From the NCBI GenBank assembly GCA_030435675.1, contig CM059624.1:10006769-10070768 (forward strand): a stretch of DNA of 64,000 nt. Reading direction: 5' to 3'. The translations under genes were made by a program, and so were the position numbers. The stretch's first letter is position 1; each line of letters opens with the position of its first letter. The notes beneath the pieces are model-generated. The model did not search any database. It was not told where the DNA came from and was given only the letters and a program-made list of their open reading frames with translations. This DNA comes from Steinernema hermaphroditum. Taxonomy: Eukaryota > Nematoda > Chromadorea > Rhabditida > Steinernematidae. Below are positions 33,990-45,101 of this stretch, piece after piece.

Positions 33990-36633
33990 ATGGACTACTT
34001 TCTTCCTCGGCCGAAACGGGTGTACCTTCTTCTACTCTTCGTTGTGCTTCTTGTTGCCGTCCTCCTCAATGTTGTCGTCTTCCCGTCTTACTTGGTCCAG
34101 AACACTCCGAAAATCGAAGAAAATCGCATTTTGGTGAGTTGCTTTCGTGTTTTGTCCAATTTAATTAAGCAATTTCAGTGCAGTGTGACGGGGAGTCTCG
34201 CATTGAGTGCCCTGGAACGGATGAAAACAGAGAAATGTCGACAAGAAGTGCAGGAGCTGTATTGTGCCCTTGAAAACGACAAATCACTCTCGGCACCTAT
34301 CATTAATCGATGTCCCATCTTCAGTACGTTTCCAGAATTTCTAAAATTTTATGCCATTCCAAAACTCTCAGATATTTCCACAAAAGGAGCTTACGAGGGA
34401 TGTTTCGCCGACTCAGCATCGAATCGGCTCCTCTCCGGCTTCATGTATAAGCTGTCAGATACGAACTCGCCTGAATTTTGCGTTGATTCTTGTCTTCGAG
34501 CTGGTTACGAATATGCAGGTGAGCGTTGAGATGAGGCGCCGTAAATTACGAGAACTCAGGCGTTGAATTCCGCCATGAGTGTTTCTGTGGATCATCGGAG
34601 GACTTTGCGAAGCGAAAAGAGTTACCGCAAGATTTGTGTCAGAAGTATCGCTGCCCACAAGAAGGTTTCTGCGGAGGTTACGAAGCTATGGCTGTTTACC
34701 GAACGGGGTTCACAGGTTCGAAGGCTCGTTTGAAAGAACTTATATCGCTGTTTTTCAGAAAAGCTAACTATCCCGCCGCCAAAGTATATTGAACCCATTG
34801 GAACCCAGGCGGACGTCAGAATCCTGTTTGTGATTCAGCTGAACGGACGTGACATCCGCCAGTTCCACAGAATGCTGAAGACCGTATACTCACCCTCCCA
34901 TTTCTACTACGTCCACATCGATACTCGCCAGAACTTCTTGTTCCAAGAAGCTATCAAGCTTGAGAAGCTACTGCCGAACTTCAAAGTGACAAGGAATCGT
35001 CGCGCCACGATCTGGGGAGGCGCCTCGTTGCTGCCAATGTTCCTCGATTCCATCCGCGAGACGAAAACGTTTGAGTGGACGGAGTGGGACTTCGTTTTGA
35101 ACATGAGCGAGAGTGACATGATGATCCTGACGTTGGTAGAGCTCGAGGCGAATCTTGCACAGTGAGGCTTGTCGTTTCCATGCGTTGCTGCTAACCGACA
35201 TTTATTTAGGAACAAGGGGCGGAGCTACTTGAGTAGCCACGGTTACAATCCATCCCGCTTCATCCAGAAACAGGGTTTCAACTTCGTCTTCTTCGAGTGT
35301 GAGAAGCGAATGTGGAGAATCGCGAACCGAACGCAGTTCCCGGAGAACATGCGCTTGGACGGAGGGTCGGACTGGGTGATAATTGGACGGGAATTAGCCG
35401 ATTTCGCCATCAGCGACGAATCAGTTGTGCACCAACTGCTGAAGTTCTACGAGACCATTCTTCTACCCCTCGAAAGTTTCTTCCATAATGTAGGTATCCG
35501 AAGGGCTGCCATTACTCTTCAACTCAAAGCTTTCAGCTTGCAATGAACACTGAATTCTGTCACAAGACGGTGAAGAAGAACCTCCGCTTGACCAACTGGA
35601 ATCGCATTCAGGGATGTCGCCACGCCCGCGTTCAGAAGGTTGTCGACTGGGGCGGATGCTCTCCCATGGTCTTCCGCGAACCGAAGATTCCTTCCTTCCG
35701 CCTGGAGCAGGCGAAATCTCGCGCCGTGTACTTCGCCAGGAAGTTCGACGCGATGATCGACATTGTACCGATAGCCGCTGCCGAGAGGCAATCCATGAGG
35801 AATCGTCTCCATCTGATTAAAGAAGACCATTCGGCGTTTAATTCCACCTGGGTTAACATCTATTCCGCAGCCGGCGACGCCGACTCTACAAGGAATACCG
35901 TATACAGGAAGTTCGCAGCGCTCTTCTTGGACAGCCCAGTGGAAAATATTTACGCCTACAAGCCGGGATCGACTTCATCAGTGCAGCTGGTGATTTCGTC
36001 CACTGACGGAGAAGTGTTGGTGGCGATCGAGAAGGAGAAGCCCCACATCAAAGAGTTTCTGGTGGATGGAAGATATCAGCTGGTGGATGCTGCAGTTGGC
36101 TTGGATCTACAGCTCACAGAAGAGGTCTTCCGGGAATACACGAGATTGTTTGATACGGTCAGTTAATCTGTCGGGTCCAAACGATTGACTTATTGTTGCA
36201 GCAATCTACAGTAACCGTTCTTCTCCATTGGACAAGAAACGGATCTTCGGAAGGGAACAATACGTCCCCGGGTACTCGAGTGCGCTGGTATCCACCAACG
36301 GGCAAGACCGTAATTGACCAGAAGGTGGCGCCCTACAACTCGATCTTCTTTGCTCAGCATGTGAGCCTGGACTTCGCGAAGTACGGTGGCGCGCCCGGAG
36401 AATGGAAGGTGGTCGTTTTCGAGGACGAGGCGAAGAAGAACCCGCTGGTGGTGGTGAAGTTCCCTGTGGTCGACGCCTCCGCCCCATTCGAAGAGGATCT
36501 TTTGCGAAGATATTACTCTGTGGTGGACAGATGTTCCGAACATTGCCGCGAGAAGACGTGGAGCAGCAGGTTTTCGGATCCGAAGTCAGAAATCAAACAG
36601 GGATTCGACTCACATACGGGTTGGCTTCAGTGA
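33990..36633 (+). CDS. sqv-6: protein xylosyltransferase
   Basis: Transfers xylose from UDP-Xyl to serine of proteoglycan core proteins, the first step of chondroitin/heparan linker synthesis; type II Golgi enzyme. Seven exons keep phase: 33990-34133, 34179-34518, 34560-34715, 34759-35161, 35210-35489, 35537-36157 and 36202-36633, about 791 aa (C. elegans SQV-6 is similar in size). Seen: short basic cytosolic tail, signal-anchor helix (VYLLLLFVVLLVAVLLNVVVF), a WSC domain near residues 130-210 (YEGCFADS...CVDSCLRAGYEYAGVE...CFCGSS), the core-2/I-branching-type catalytic domain (HFYYVHIDTRQNF, WGGASLLPMFLDSI, DFVLNMSESDMMI, GSDWVIIGRELADF) and the xylosyltransferase C-terminal domain (DWGGCSPMVF onward). 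Intact. Position 164 bp after a same-strand phosphatase gene leaves open a third operon member, though no strong acceptor precedes this ATG. Confidence 0.95.
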
Positions 36634-36991
36634 CCGCATAATAGTACTTGAACCAGATTAGATAAATTATTGTTGTTTCAGTGGGTTTGGTTAAGCTGTT
36701 GTGGCGGGTTACTGTAGCTTCGGAAATGGGGAAGGCGTCTAGTACACACTGTCAGATTACGGTTAAGTACTCCTCCTCTTATTCGCCCTGTAAAGGCAAT
36801 GTTCCTCTTGTTGCTGCCCGGTTACGGTAACTACAGCGAAGTTACGACGCACCGATCTCATTAGTTAGATTACGGTAACATGAAGCATCGATCGCGAAAT
36901 TCGGAACTGCGAACGTTAGCGCATTACTTTTCCCTTGGTCGTCCAAATCACAAACGGAGGTCCTTCATCTCGGAGCACATCTAACCCGATC
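36634..36991. other. spacer with a cluster of the TTACGGTA motif
   Basis: No gene. TACGGTA occurs at 36823-36829 and 36871-36877, and near-matches at 36758 (TTACGGTT) and 36713 (TTACTGTA). Confidence 0.6.
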
Positions 36992-38709
36992 ATGGCCGAA
37001 ACCAGCGAACTTCCGGAGCGCAATGAATTCTTGGAGCAGCTCGAGGCGAGCAAGGCCGGCCTCATCAAGATGCTGACCGAGTGCGCCAAGAAGGAAGCCA
37101 CCTTCTTGAGATCCGGAAGGACCTTCGGAGCCGACTACGATCCCCTCGAGGAGATCCTCTCCGATCTCGCGGAAGTCGTCCGGAAACGGAAGATCGGCGT
37201 CCTCCGGAGCGTGTGGACGATACCCCGATCGGAGAAGACCCCGGAGAATCAGAACTACCGTCTCTGGGAGTTGGTGCTTCTCCGTGCGCTGAAGGAACGC
37301 TTCACTCCCCGGGAGTGCGTCTTCCAGGCGTCGGAGATCTCCGAAGAAGAGGAGCGTTACCTTGAGTCCATCGGCATCCGAAGTCTTTCGCCTTCGGACC
37401 AGTTGGGAGACGTCGCGCTGGAGAAGCACGAGTTCGAGATGCACTGGATGGCGAACACGAATCCCGTCTTCTTGAACGACTTCTTGTGGAGCCGCTGGAA
37501 CTCGAAGGACTTGAGTCAGCTGATCCTCGTCTACCGCCACCCCAACGTGAGCACCAAGAGCGCTGAGCTGCTGGCGCTCCACTCTGTCGCCAACTTCGAC
37601 TCGATCGTCCAGAAGAAGTACGAGGCCCTCTTCGCGGCCACTGATCTGGAAGGGTTTGCGAACATCGCAGACCGATGTCAGAAGTCTACGAGGAACCTTT
37701 TCTTGGCCTCCACACAGGTCGGCAGCTTCCCAAGATACTCCTATGCGAAGCTCTTCCACCTCAAAGGGGCCATCGTCCCTCAGATTCCATCCGCGAAGCC
37801 GGACTACCTTCACACTCAAGTTCCATTTTATGAAGGTAAGTTTTTATTGATCCTGTTCGGGGTTCATCGGAAATTCTAGATCCGTCGGGCCAGCCAGATC
37901 GCCTGGTCGAAATCACCACCTTCGCCGACTTCGACTCAAACGTTGAGAAGATTAAGCGCCAATTCGAGGCGTGGCCCTTCCCCAAAGCGGTCTCCGCTAA
38001 GCTCAGAAAGATCCTCGACGGGAGAACTGTGAATCGCATCTGCTTGGCCGGGGTGGGCGAGTTCGCCAACGCCTACGCCCCCACAGCGAACAGCGTCGTC
38101 AGCAGCCTCTACCAGCTGGTCCTCGCGCTGGCCCTCAAGAATCGCTTTAGAGCGCCGAGGGTCACTCTCCAGGAGGCGGTGCTGACCGACTTTGAGAAGG
38201 AGTGCCTCGACCGACTGGGAATCGAACTCGCCAACGACCTCTACGATGCGGGAGAAGGTCGTGGTCCCAACGAAGTGACGCTCTACTTCTTGCCGAATGC
38301 GACGCTGGAGCAATACAACAACATTTTCTGGGCGAATCGGAAGACGATCCGGAATGTCGTCGTGATAGGACCGCCTCCTTTCTTTGGGAATCGCGATTCC
38401 ATATGCAAAAGCACCTGTGGACACCAACTTGTCCTCCAAAGGAATCTCCGCGCCAAATACGATGCATTGGCCAAATTCTCGGCCAAGAAGACCGCCGATC
38501 CTTTGAGGTTGTCCACAGAGGCGCAAGTGGGCCCCGATTTCCGGGCTGCTTTCGAGGAACGCACGATCATGGCCTATCCCGGCGACTCGCTTCCCGAAGT
38601 CGGCGACGAGAAGCCCGACTACTCGAAGTTGAAAGGGGAACCGGCACCACCTTGTGTATGTAAAGTGGCGAAGCGCCCAAATGTAACACATTTCCGCAAG
38701 CAGTGGTAG
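36992..38709 (+). CDS. protein with two SRR1-like halves
   Basis: Two exons (36992-37835, 37880-38709), about 557 aa. The C-terminal half looks like an SRR1 domain: NRICLAGVGEFA, YQLVLALALKNRF, FEKECLDRLGIEL, LYFLPNATLEQYNNIFWANR and NVVVIG follow the order of human SRRD. The N-terminal half repeats the same order in diverged form: YRLWELVLLRALKERF, EEERYLESIGI, MHWMANTNPVFLNDFLWSRW and LILVYRHPN, but has lost the Gly-rich first strand. SRR1 proteins are linked to transcription and circadian regulation and haem metabolism; the biochemical activity is not settled, so none is claimed. The last residues are Cys/Lys-rich (PPCVCKVAKRP). The start is the first ATG of the open frame after the leader. 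Confidence 0.78.
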
Positions 38710-39802
38710 AATCGAAGTTCATTCATCCAATTCTTGCAATCGTGGCTTGTAACCGGATAAAGTTCCATTTCTCAAAGTGGAAGACCTAATGAACGTATCG
38801 AATTTCGTGCAAATACATATTTCTGCACTTCTTGGTATATTTTGTGCTTGTTTTTCAACCTTCCTGAACCTCGATCCATCTAAACCAGTGATAACTTATG
38901 AGAATCATGACGCTTTTAGGCGTTTTTCCGAAAACAGATGTTTTGGGAGGCGGGCAGCTGTCAGTAAACGCCATTAAAGCTGTATGAGGCGAACGGACTA
39001 CAGTGATTGGTACGTGTCTTTTCTCGTTAGGTCTTCCCGTGGAGACACTTTAATAAGTTGTTGCCGCCGAGTCTTCTTCTAATGACAGATAACAACTCTT
39101 CTTCGACGTCTTCTACAATGACCGGTAAGGAGATGCAAATGACGGTTTTCGTTTGAGGACACAGGCCTGCAAAACAGGGTGATGCTTTCCCTTTTCCCTT
39201 GGAGTCAGCTGCTGCTACTGCCCTGACACTATAAAATTGGTGGATTTCAATACAATTAGCACTGAATCACGACCGCCCTTTGCAGCGCTTTAGTCGTGAT
39301 TTGGTTTGCCTGAAACGGCTCGGTAAATTGACTTATAAGTGTGCTCTTGGAACTTTGTAATGAGAGGAAAAGGTCGAGTCGTTCTAAGAACTGCGTGTCG
39401 AAAGCGTGCAATGAAGAAAATAGTATTTTTGAGCCTCTAAAATAAATAATAACATTTGGTTTACCATATCTCCTCTAGGGAATAGTAAGAACCTATACGA
39501 TCGTAGCCTAAAAATAGCCAAAAAGGAAATCTCTCTCCTGTCTAGGGCAAACGTGAACGCATCATTGTTAAAGGCGTGCCGTAGGTGAGCCATGTATTCA
39601 TCGTCGCTCTGACAACAAGTCATTGCTTAGAATTCCGAGACAAAGACCTACGTTAGGATCTGACCTAAGGCAATTCCTAGAGAAATTAAATGAGACCTTG
39701 TAGACTCATTTTTAGGCCATACTTCTGAAGGCTTAAACTTATTTAGTTTAGGTCACTGTTCCAAAAAGGGAGAGCCAAAAAACTTTCAGCATTTGGTTTA
39801 CC

Positions 39803-39905
39803 AGTCTTTCATTTGTGTGATTGGCCGGGTCGTCTACTCTCCCTCTTGAAGTTCTCCAAATGAGTTCAGTGAGTTCAGGTCGTTCTTGGTCGTCGTTGTG
39901 GACGT
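39803..39905 (+). repeat. dispersed repeat, copy C
   Basis: TCTTTCATTTGTGT...GGGTCGTCTACTC...AAATGAGTT...GTCGTT.TTGGTCGTCGTT, the same block order as 18838-18940 read on the minus strand. Confidence 0.55.
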
Positions 39906-40349
39906 AAATTTGGTTTATCGCCTAAAGTTACCGTTCACATTGTTGAAGTGAACCTTTTTTGTTTGTTTCCTTAACAGACTTTTTGTTTTTAGGCTAAACA
40001 CTTAGCAGTTTAAAGATTCAAAGCACCGTTTATAACAACTTAATGGGTTCATAGTACTTTCACAGTGCAAAGCCTGAAGAGTGGATTGACGAGGAGTAAT
40101 TGTTTTCCTGTGTAGGCGCGTTACTATTACTCTACACCATTAAATGATTAAATTTCAATAAATATTGTCCGTTTATGCCCTTTTCCACTCTATCAAACTT
40201 GTATCCTTTTGGCAACAACTGCTAACTTTGCTTAAATGAAGAATTTTGAGTAGTGTGTGAGTAGTGTCTTCCTTGTGCAATATGAGGCAAGTCCTCCTTT
40301 TCCACTCTATCCTCCCCCCGAAATATTTCAGTCCCGGCACTTGAGTCCC

Positions 40350-40512
40350 AGACATTTGAGTTCCGGACACAGAGCTTGTAGTAGACGAGTTTAGTTTCAA
40401 ATTTTGATTGCCATTTGAATTCACCACTTCTTATTTGTTCACCAAATTGATACTTGATGAACGTCGTTTACAAATGCTTCGTCGGAGCTCTGTGTCCGGG
40501 ACTCAAATGTCT
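40350..40512. repeat. inverted repeat with 27-bp arms
   Basis: Arms at 40350-40376 and 40486-40512 match at 26 of 27 positions around a 109-nt centre. A half copy (AGACATTTGAGTGCC) lies at 47682-47696. Likely a MITE-type element. Confidence 0.75.
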
Positions 40513-40621
40513 CAACCACATTCAGCCTTTCCTTCTGTTTTATCCTTTAAAAACCATCTGGATTTGTGTCCATTAAGTGCTCCATCGAATTGTGTCCAAT
40601 CAAATCTGTCATCGTAATTGG

Positions 40622-40628
40622 TTTCCAG
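40622..40628 (+). promoter_or_regulatory. probable trans-splice acceptor of 7TM gene
   Basis: tttccag, 5 nt before the ATG at 40634. Confidence 0.5.
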
Positions 40629-40633
40629 CAGCA

Positions 40634-41680
40634 ATGCACGTGAACGTCGCCATTTATGCCATCAGCGCCGTTCTCAACGTCATCACCTGCGCTACCGTAC
40701 ACCTCTCCAAAGGGTTCACCACTGTAAACATGTTCGTTCTCCACATCATGTTCCCATCGGCGATCAACTCGATCCTCCTCTGCATCTTCGGCGTTTTCAA
40801 AAACGAGTAGGCGTCGGTTCCCTACGGTCATCTTCAGATACGTTTCAGCGAGAACGTGTTCCAAAAGATCTACCGTCTCGTCGACATCTACGTCTCCTAT
40901 CACTACGCCGTCGTCGGAGGCTTCTTCCACCTCTTCACCTACCTTCTCTTCGTGAAGCCGATGCTCGCTTCCAAAGTCATCGAGTAGGAACAGGCCTAAA
41001 AAGTCTTTGTACAGCCTCGTTTAGTGCACCGAAGAAGTGGTTCTACATCTCCCAAGCGGTGGCGCTTTTCTTCACGCTTGTTTCTTACTGTGCCGTTCAG
41101 TACACGAGAGGATATCTCCAGGCGCCGGAAGTGATGGTTTTGAGGTGAGTAATACGTATTTTCTCTGTATTCTCCCCTTTTAGGAGAGCAATAAACCTGG
41201 CTTTCTTCAACCTTCCCTGCATGCTCCTCATCATGCTTCTCTTCGTTACCTACTTTATGGTATGGGCCTTCCTTTCCAACACCTTTCCATATTCTCTATC
41301 ATTCAGAGCATTTGCAAGATTGTTCAGTACAAGGCAAAGTCGTTCCAGTCGACTAAAATCCGCAAAAGCAAAACGGCGGTGCTGTTCTTCACTCCCATCA
41401 TCCTCCTTTTCCTCGGCAACCTCGCGGACTTCGGCATAACCAACCTGAATACTCTATTCCTGTTCTTCGGTTCCAACGCCTTCATGAGCGTTCGGAGTCA
41501 GTTCGACAGCGCGTCGTCCTATTTCTACCCGGTAAATAAGAATCTTTTTTCTTTCAACCAACTGAACTCTAGGCCCAAATGATAATCTACCCCGTCTGCA
41601 CACTCATTGCCTTTCCCGAGTACCGTCGGCCTCTGACCCGTTGGAATTGGTCTTCTTCTTCTAGAACGTCGACGTCCTAG
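40634..41680 (+). CDS. seven-transmembrane chemoreceptor-like protein
   Basis: Six exons keep phase: 40634-40806, 40849-40983, 41025-41144, 41184-41259, 41307-41531 and 41573-41680, about 278 aa. Seven hydrophobic segments can be traced: VAIYAISAVLNVITCATVHL, FVLHIMFPSAINSILLCIFGV, YHYAVVGGFFHLFTYLLFV, ISQAVALFFTLVSYCAVQY, LAFFNLPCMLLIMLLFVTYF, TAVLFFTPIILLFLGNLADF and the last ending MIIYPVCTLIAFPEYRRPL. The basic loop between helices 5 and 6 (KAKSFQSTKIRKSKTA) and the PxYR-type end of helix 7 are features of nematode serpentine receptors. I cannot assign the family (sr class). Such genes usually act in sensory neuron cilia. No frame break was found. Confidence 0.75.
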
Positions 41681-41780
41681 GAAACGGTGGCGGAAGTGTC
41701 GACCTTTAGGAATATTGCTTTCACATTCATGGATGTCAGTTGGCTAATTAAACGACGCTCGCAGCAATGTGCTTCTCGTA

Positions 41781-41930
41781 AAGGGCATTTCGGGCATCTA
41801 GACAATATATTTAAATGTCATTTCTGTGACCATCCAAGAGTGAGACCGGTCGGTAAACGAAAAATAGAAGAGAAAAACTACAAAAAGCGACCGGTCTCAC
41901 CGGTTTGAATAGATTTCTGTCTTGATGTCA
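41781..41930 (+). mobile_element. MITE-like foldback element, copy 1
   Basis: Begins AAGGGCAT like copy 2 and shares AATGTCATTT.TGTGA.CAT.CAAG.GTGAGACC. Contains perfect 12-bp arms TGAGACCGGTCG (41841-41852) and CGACCGGTCTCA (41888-41899). The right end is degraded. Confidence 0.65.
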
Positions 41931-42748
41931 CCATGTATCTGACCTAATTCCCAATTTTCATCCGGGCATGTAGGCCACGAACAGCAAATATTATGCATCC
42001 GCACTTTTCAGATATAACGGATACGATTTTTGCCGTTCGCTTCTTTTATTTTTGTAAGGGTTAACTTGAAAGCGTCTGGTCGTTAAGTTGCTCCCGAAGT
42101 GTGACTTCTCTGTCATTTTGACTTTTTCGTTCTGTCGTTCTCATTCAACCAACATGTGCACAGGATGATGTGTGCTCTAATATCTGGTTGGACAATACAG
42201 GTGTTACCTTTACCCTAAACGATCCGTAAAAGAGCATTTGTACTTTGGACCAGTCCCTGATGCCGCCGATTACAAACATAACCAAGACGACTATCTCTGG
42301 AATTTCCTTCCTGAATAGGAATAATATTATTGCGTAATTGACAAATATTGTTTCCAGCTTTTTGCAAAGCGTTTACCAAATCCAAGCTAAGTAAACACAG
42401 GATATCGCCTATTCGTACCAGCCGTGTCACCTGTTTACATCCCGTCATAGGCATATGCATTCATAAGATTCTACAAATCTCGCTTTTTTTCTAACGTCAC
42501 TTAAGTTCATTAAAAACATTTAAATCTTTTAACGGCACTATGCCTTATCTCTTCTCTTTGAACTGCATACAGTAATCAACCACTTATATATCACTATCGG
42601 TTTCCACGTTTGATTTTTGATTTCGCCTACTCTGCGATCGTCAAAGTGTCCACGGTTGCGTCTTCCAAGCACGCTGTCCGCTTAATCACTGCAACACAAA
42701 ATATCACCTGATTCAACAAAAAAGCGTTTTGTTTACGGTTTCGTCCTC

Positions 42749-42755
42749 TATAAAA
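42749..42755 (+). promoter_or_regulatory. TATA box, lysozyme 1
   Basis: TATAAAA about 34 nt before the ATG; the matching gene copy has TATAAAG at the same distance. Confidence 0.6.
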
Positions 42756-42788
42756 CGGTCCTCCCCCTCCATTCCCCCACACTTCGAA

Positions 42789-43250
42789 ATGTTTCTGAAG
42801 TTCGCTATCCTCAGCCTCCTCCTCGCCATCGTGGCCTCGAAGGACTGTCTCCGATGCATCTGCGAGGTAGAGTCGGGATGCAAGCCCCTAGACTGCAAAA
42901 TGGATGCCGGCTCCCTGAGCTGCGGCTACTACCAGATCAAATTACCGTACTACCAGGACTGCGGAACCCCGGACAAGAAGCCCGGAGAGTCCGTGCAGAC
43001 CGCCTGGAAGCGCTGCTCCAAGGACTACAATTGCGCCACCAAGTGTGTCCAGGTAGCTAAAGCGTAGACCTTTCGCCGTTAAACCCGTCGGCTTCTTCAG
43101 GCCTACATTAAGCGGTATTCATCGAAGTGCTCCGGAAAGGGGAGTTGCGAGAAGACGGCTCGTCTCCACAACGGAGGACCCAACGGGTGCAACAAGGCCG
43201 CCACCGTCGGCTACTGGGGAAAGGTCAAGAAGTGCTGTGGATGCACCTAA
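42789..43250 (+). CDS. invertebrate-type (destabilase) lysozyme, copy 1
   Basis: Secreted glycosidase that cleaves bacterial peptidoglycan; an intestinal or pharyngeal defence and digestion enzyme in nematodes (ilys family). Two exons, 42789-43052 and 43101-43250, 137 aa. Signal peptide MFLKFAILSLLLAIVAS, then the compact Cys-rich domain: CLRCICEVESGCKPLDC carries the catalytic Glu, SLSCGYYQIKLPYYQDCG the catalytic Asp, followed by AWKRCSKDYNCATKCVQ, NGGPNGC, TVGYW and KKCCGC. Fourteen or so cysteines are in the positions seen in copy 2. A TATA box lies just upstream and a poly(A) signal at 43277. The single 48-nt intron is at the same place as in copy 2. Confidence 0.95.
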
Positions 43251-43276
43251 TCTCGTGGAATGTCGTGTTCTCAAGT

Positions 43277-43282
43277 AATAAA
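43277..43282 (+). terminator. AATAAA poly(A) signal, lysozyme 1
   Basis: 26 nt past the TAA at 43248-43250. Confidence 0.7.
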
Positions 43283-43340
43283 TTGAGTATCATCGTGTAG
43301 CTATTCAGCAGTCTTTACATCATTCCAAGGCTGAACCGAA

Positions 43341-43467
43341 AAGGGCATCTAAACTGGAATGTCATTTTTGTGATCATGCAAGCGTGAGACCTGTCGAAAA
43401 ACGGACAAAACCGACCGGTCTCACCGGTCTGAATTTCTGCTTTCTAGACTTGTGTCTGGATGCCCTT
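43341..43467 (+). mobile_element. MITE-like foldback element, copy 2
   Basis: 127 bp bounded by inverted ends AAGGGCATC and GATGCCCTT. Internal GTGAGACC...GACCGGTCTCACCGGTCTGAAT matches copy 1 in the same orientation. No coding capacity. Confidence 0.75.
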
Positions 43468-43836
43468 TCTTGGACCACTTTGTATGCTAAGAATGCATTC
43501 ATACTGGACTCAGAACACATCAGATGGAACATGTCCACTACCAAACGAACGGATTAAATTGCTTTAAAGGTACCTCGTAGCATGGGATCCCCCTTTTTGT
43601 TTGTTCAGTTGTGCATCTGTAGTTCGGGTGTTTTCATGAGGTTTGTTTACCGTTCTACGTGTACCTGGTGCCGATTTTTTGGCACAGTTGACAGCAAACA
43701 CGAAAACATTCTTTGAACACAAAAGCCAACGATGACATTGATTGTTCAAGTTCCTCTTTAAATGGTGCTTCCACTTGTTTCCCTCGACAAGTAAATACCG
43801 CCTAAGTCAATAAAACGAGGTTATAAGGAGGACAGT

Positions 43837-43843
43837 TATAAAG
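43837..43843 (+). promoter_or_regulatory. TATA box, lysozyme 2
   Basis: TATAAAG about 40 nt before the ATG at 43883. Confidence 0.6.
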
Positions 43844-43882
43844 GCGGACTTAGTTCTGAAAAGATTACATTCAAGCAGAGCT

Positions 43883-44354
43883 ATGCTCACTATATCGGTC
43901 CTCGTCTTCATCGTTTACGTCAGCATCGCCCTGGCCGCCAGAGACTGCTTCCAATGCATCTGCCAGGTGGAATCCCAGTGCCAGCCCCTCGACTGTCGAA
44001 TGGACATGGGGTCCCTGAGCTGTGGGTATTTCCAAATCAAGCTGCCCTACTACCAGGACTGTGGAACACCGGGACGCCATAGTGGAGAACCTGTCGAAGA
44101 GGCCTGGAAGCGATGCTCGAAGGACTACAGCTGTTCACTCCAATGCATCAAGGTGCGATTGACCTTCAGTATATCTAGGATTCAAGGTAACAAGGTGATT
44201 CTAGGCCTACATCAATCGCTATGCCCGTATGTGTCCGGGGAAGGGAGGCTGCGAGCTGATCTCAAAACTTCACAATGGAGGACCGAATGGATGTCATCTT
44301 GAAAGAACCGTTGGGTACTGGCAGAAGGTCCAGAGCTGTTGTGGATGCGCTTAG
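43883..44354 (+). CDS. invertebrate-type (destabilase) lysozyme, copy 2
   Basis: Tandem paralogue of 42789-43250 on the same strand. Two exons, 43883-44152 and 44205-44354, 139 aa, with the intron at the same codon. Signal peptide MLTISVLVFIVYVSIALA, then CFQCICQVESQCQPLDC (catalytic Glu), SLSCGYFQIKLPYYQDCG (catalytic Asp), AWKRCSKDYSCSLQCIK, then AYINRYARMCPGKGGCE, HNGGPNGC, TVGYW and SCCGC. Differences from copy 1 cluster in the signal peptide and the segment after the intron, as expected for functional copies. An open frame that reads through the intron (to about 44302) is not the true product. Confidence 0.95.
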
Positions 44355-45101
44355 ATGTGATGTGCTACAGTAACGTATACAAGTGTGCAGGCGATTGATA
44401 AACAAACAATAAGAGAAATGCCGAAAAGATGCCTGGGAAAAGACTATCAGAATTACGCTTATTTACATCACTATTACATGACTTTTTAAATCCGTAAAGA
44501 ACTGTCAAACTGGCTTTGTACTACGGACCGACGTGTGACCTACTTCAAGCCATCTCGTAGTCCGTCGGATACCTTCGGTTTTCGAAAGATCACATCGTTT
44601 GAAGCTTATTGACTGTGGCGTGTTTTCACAAAACGAAGATCTACGACATTCAAACGGGCTATAGTTGGCGCCATGATGTCCTTGTCCAGCTCTCGTAGCA
44701 GGACCATTTCGATTGGTCATCCCGTCCTCTGGACGACGCGATCCCCGGACGAACGCTCTGTTATGTTGGGCGCCGTTCGGACGAATCGATGTTTCAAACT
44801 CGTTGTCGCATCGCCTTTTCGATGTTTTAATGTTTTGGTTTTGCAGAACGCCAGCCGCGCTGTGATGCTGTAGATTCTTTTTAGAAGCAAAAATGGACGT
44901 TTTCCTTCACGGCTCTTGTTTGGTAAACCCGCCAAACTCCAGCGACGTATCAGTTCGGAATCTTTCAGGTGTGCCAAACGAAAGTGCCAAACGATGACGA
45001 AAAACAAAGACACCTCTTAGAAGAGATCCATCAGAACGTGAGTAGGGGAGAAGGGATGAAAGATCAAGATCTACTTGTAGAAAGTAGCGGTGTACTCCTT
45101 C
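44355..45101. other. intergenic between lysozyme 2 and the zinc-finger gene
   Basis: No gene seen. An upstream exon of the following gene could hide here; an acceptor (cttgtag) lies at 45074-45080. Confidence 0.5.

Larger units (their letters stand above)
38710..40633. other. AT-rich intergenic stretch with repeats
   Basis: About 1.9 kb without a supportable gene. Contains a dispersed-repeat copy (39803-39905), a 27-bp inverted repeat (40350-40512), and the 15-bp string CTTTTCCACTCTATC twice (40180 and 40298 regions). Confidence 0.6.
41681..42788. other. intergenic with foldback element, upstream of lysozyme 1
   Basis: No gene. Holds foldback-element copy 1 (41781-41930). The last 40 nt contain the lysozyme TATA box, and an AGATAA-type GATA site (minus strand) is near 42546. 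Confidence 0.6.
43251..43882. other. spacer between the two lysozyme genes
   Basis: Holds the lysozyme 1 poly(A) signal, foldback-element copy 2 and the TATA box of lysozyme 2; no gene. Confidence 0.65.
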
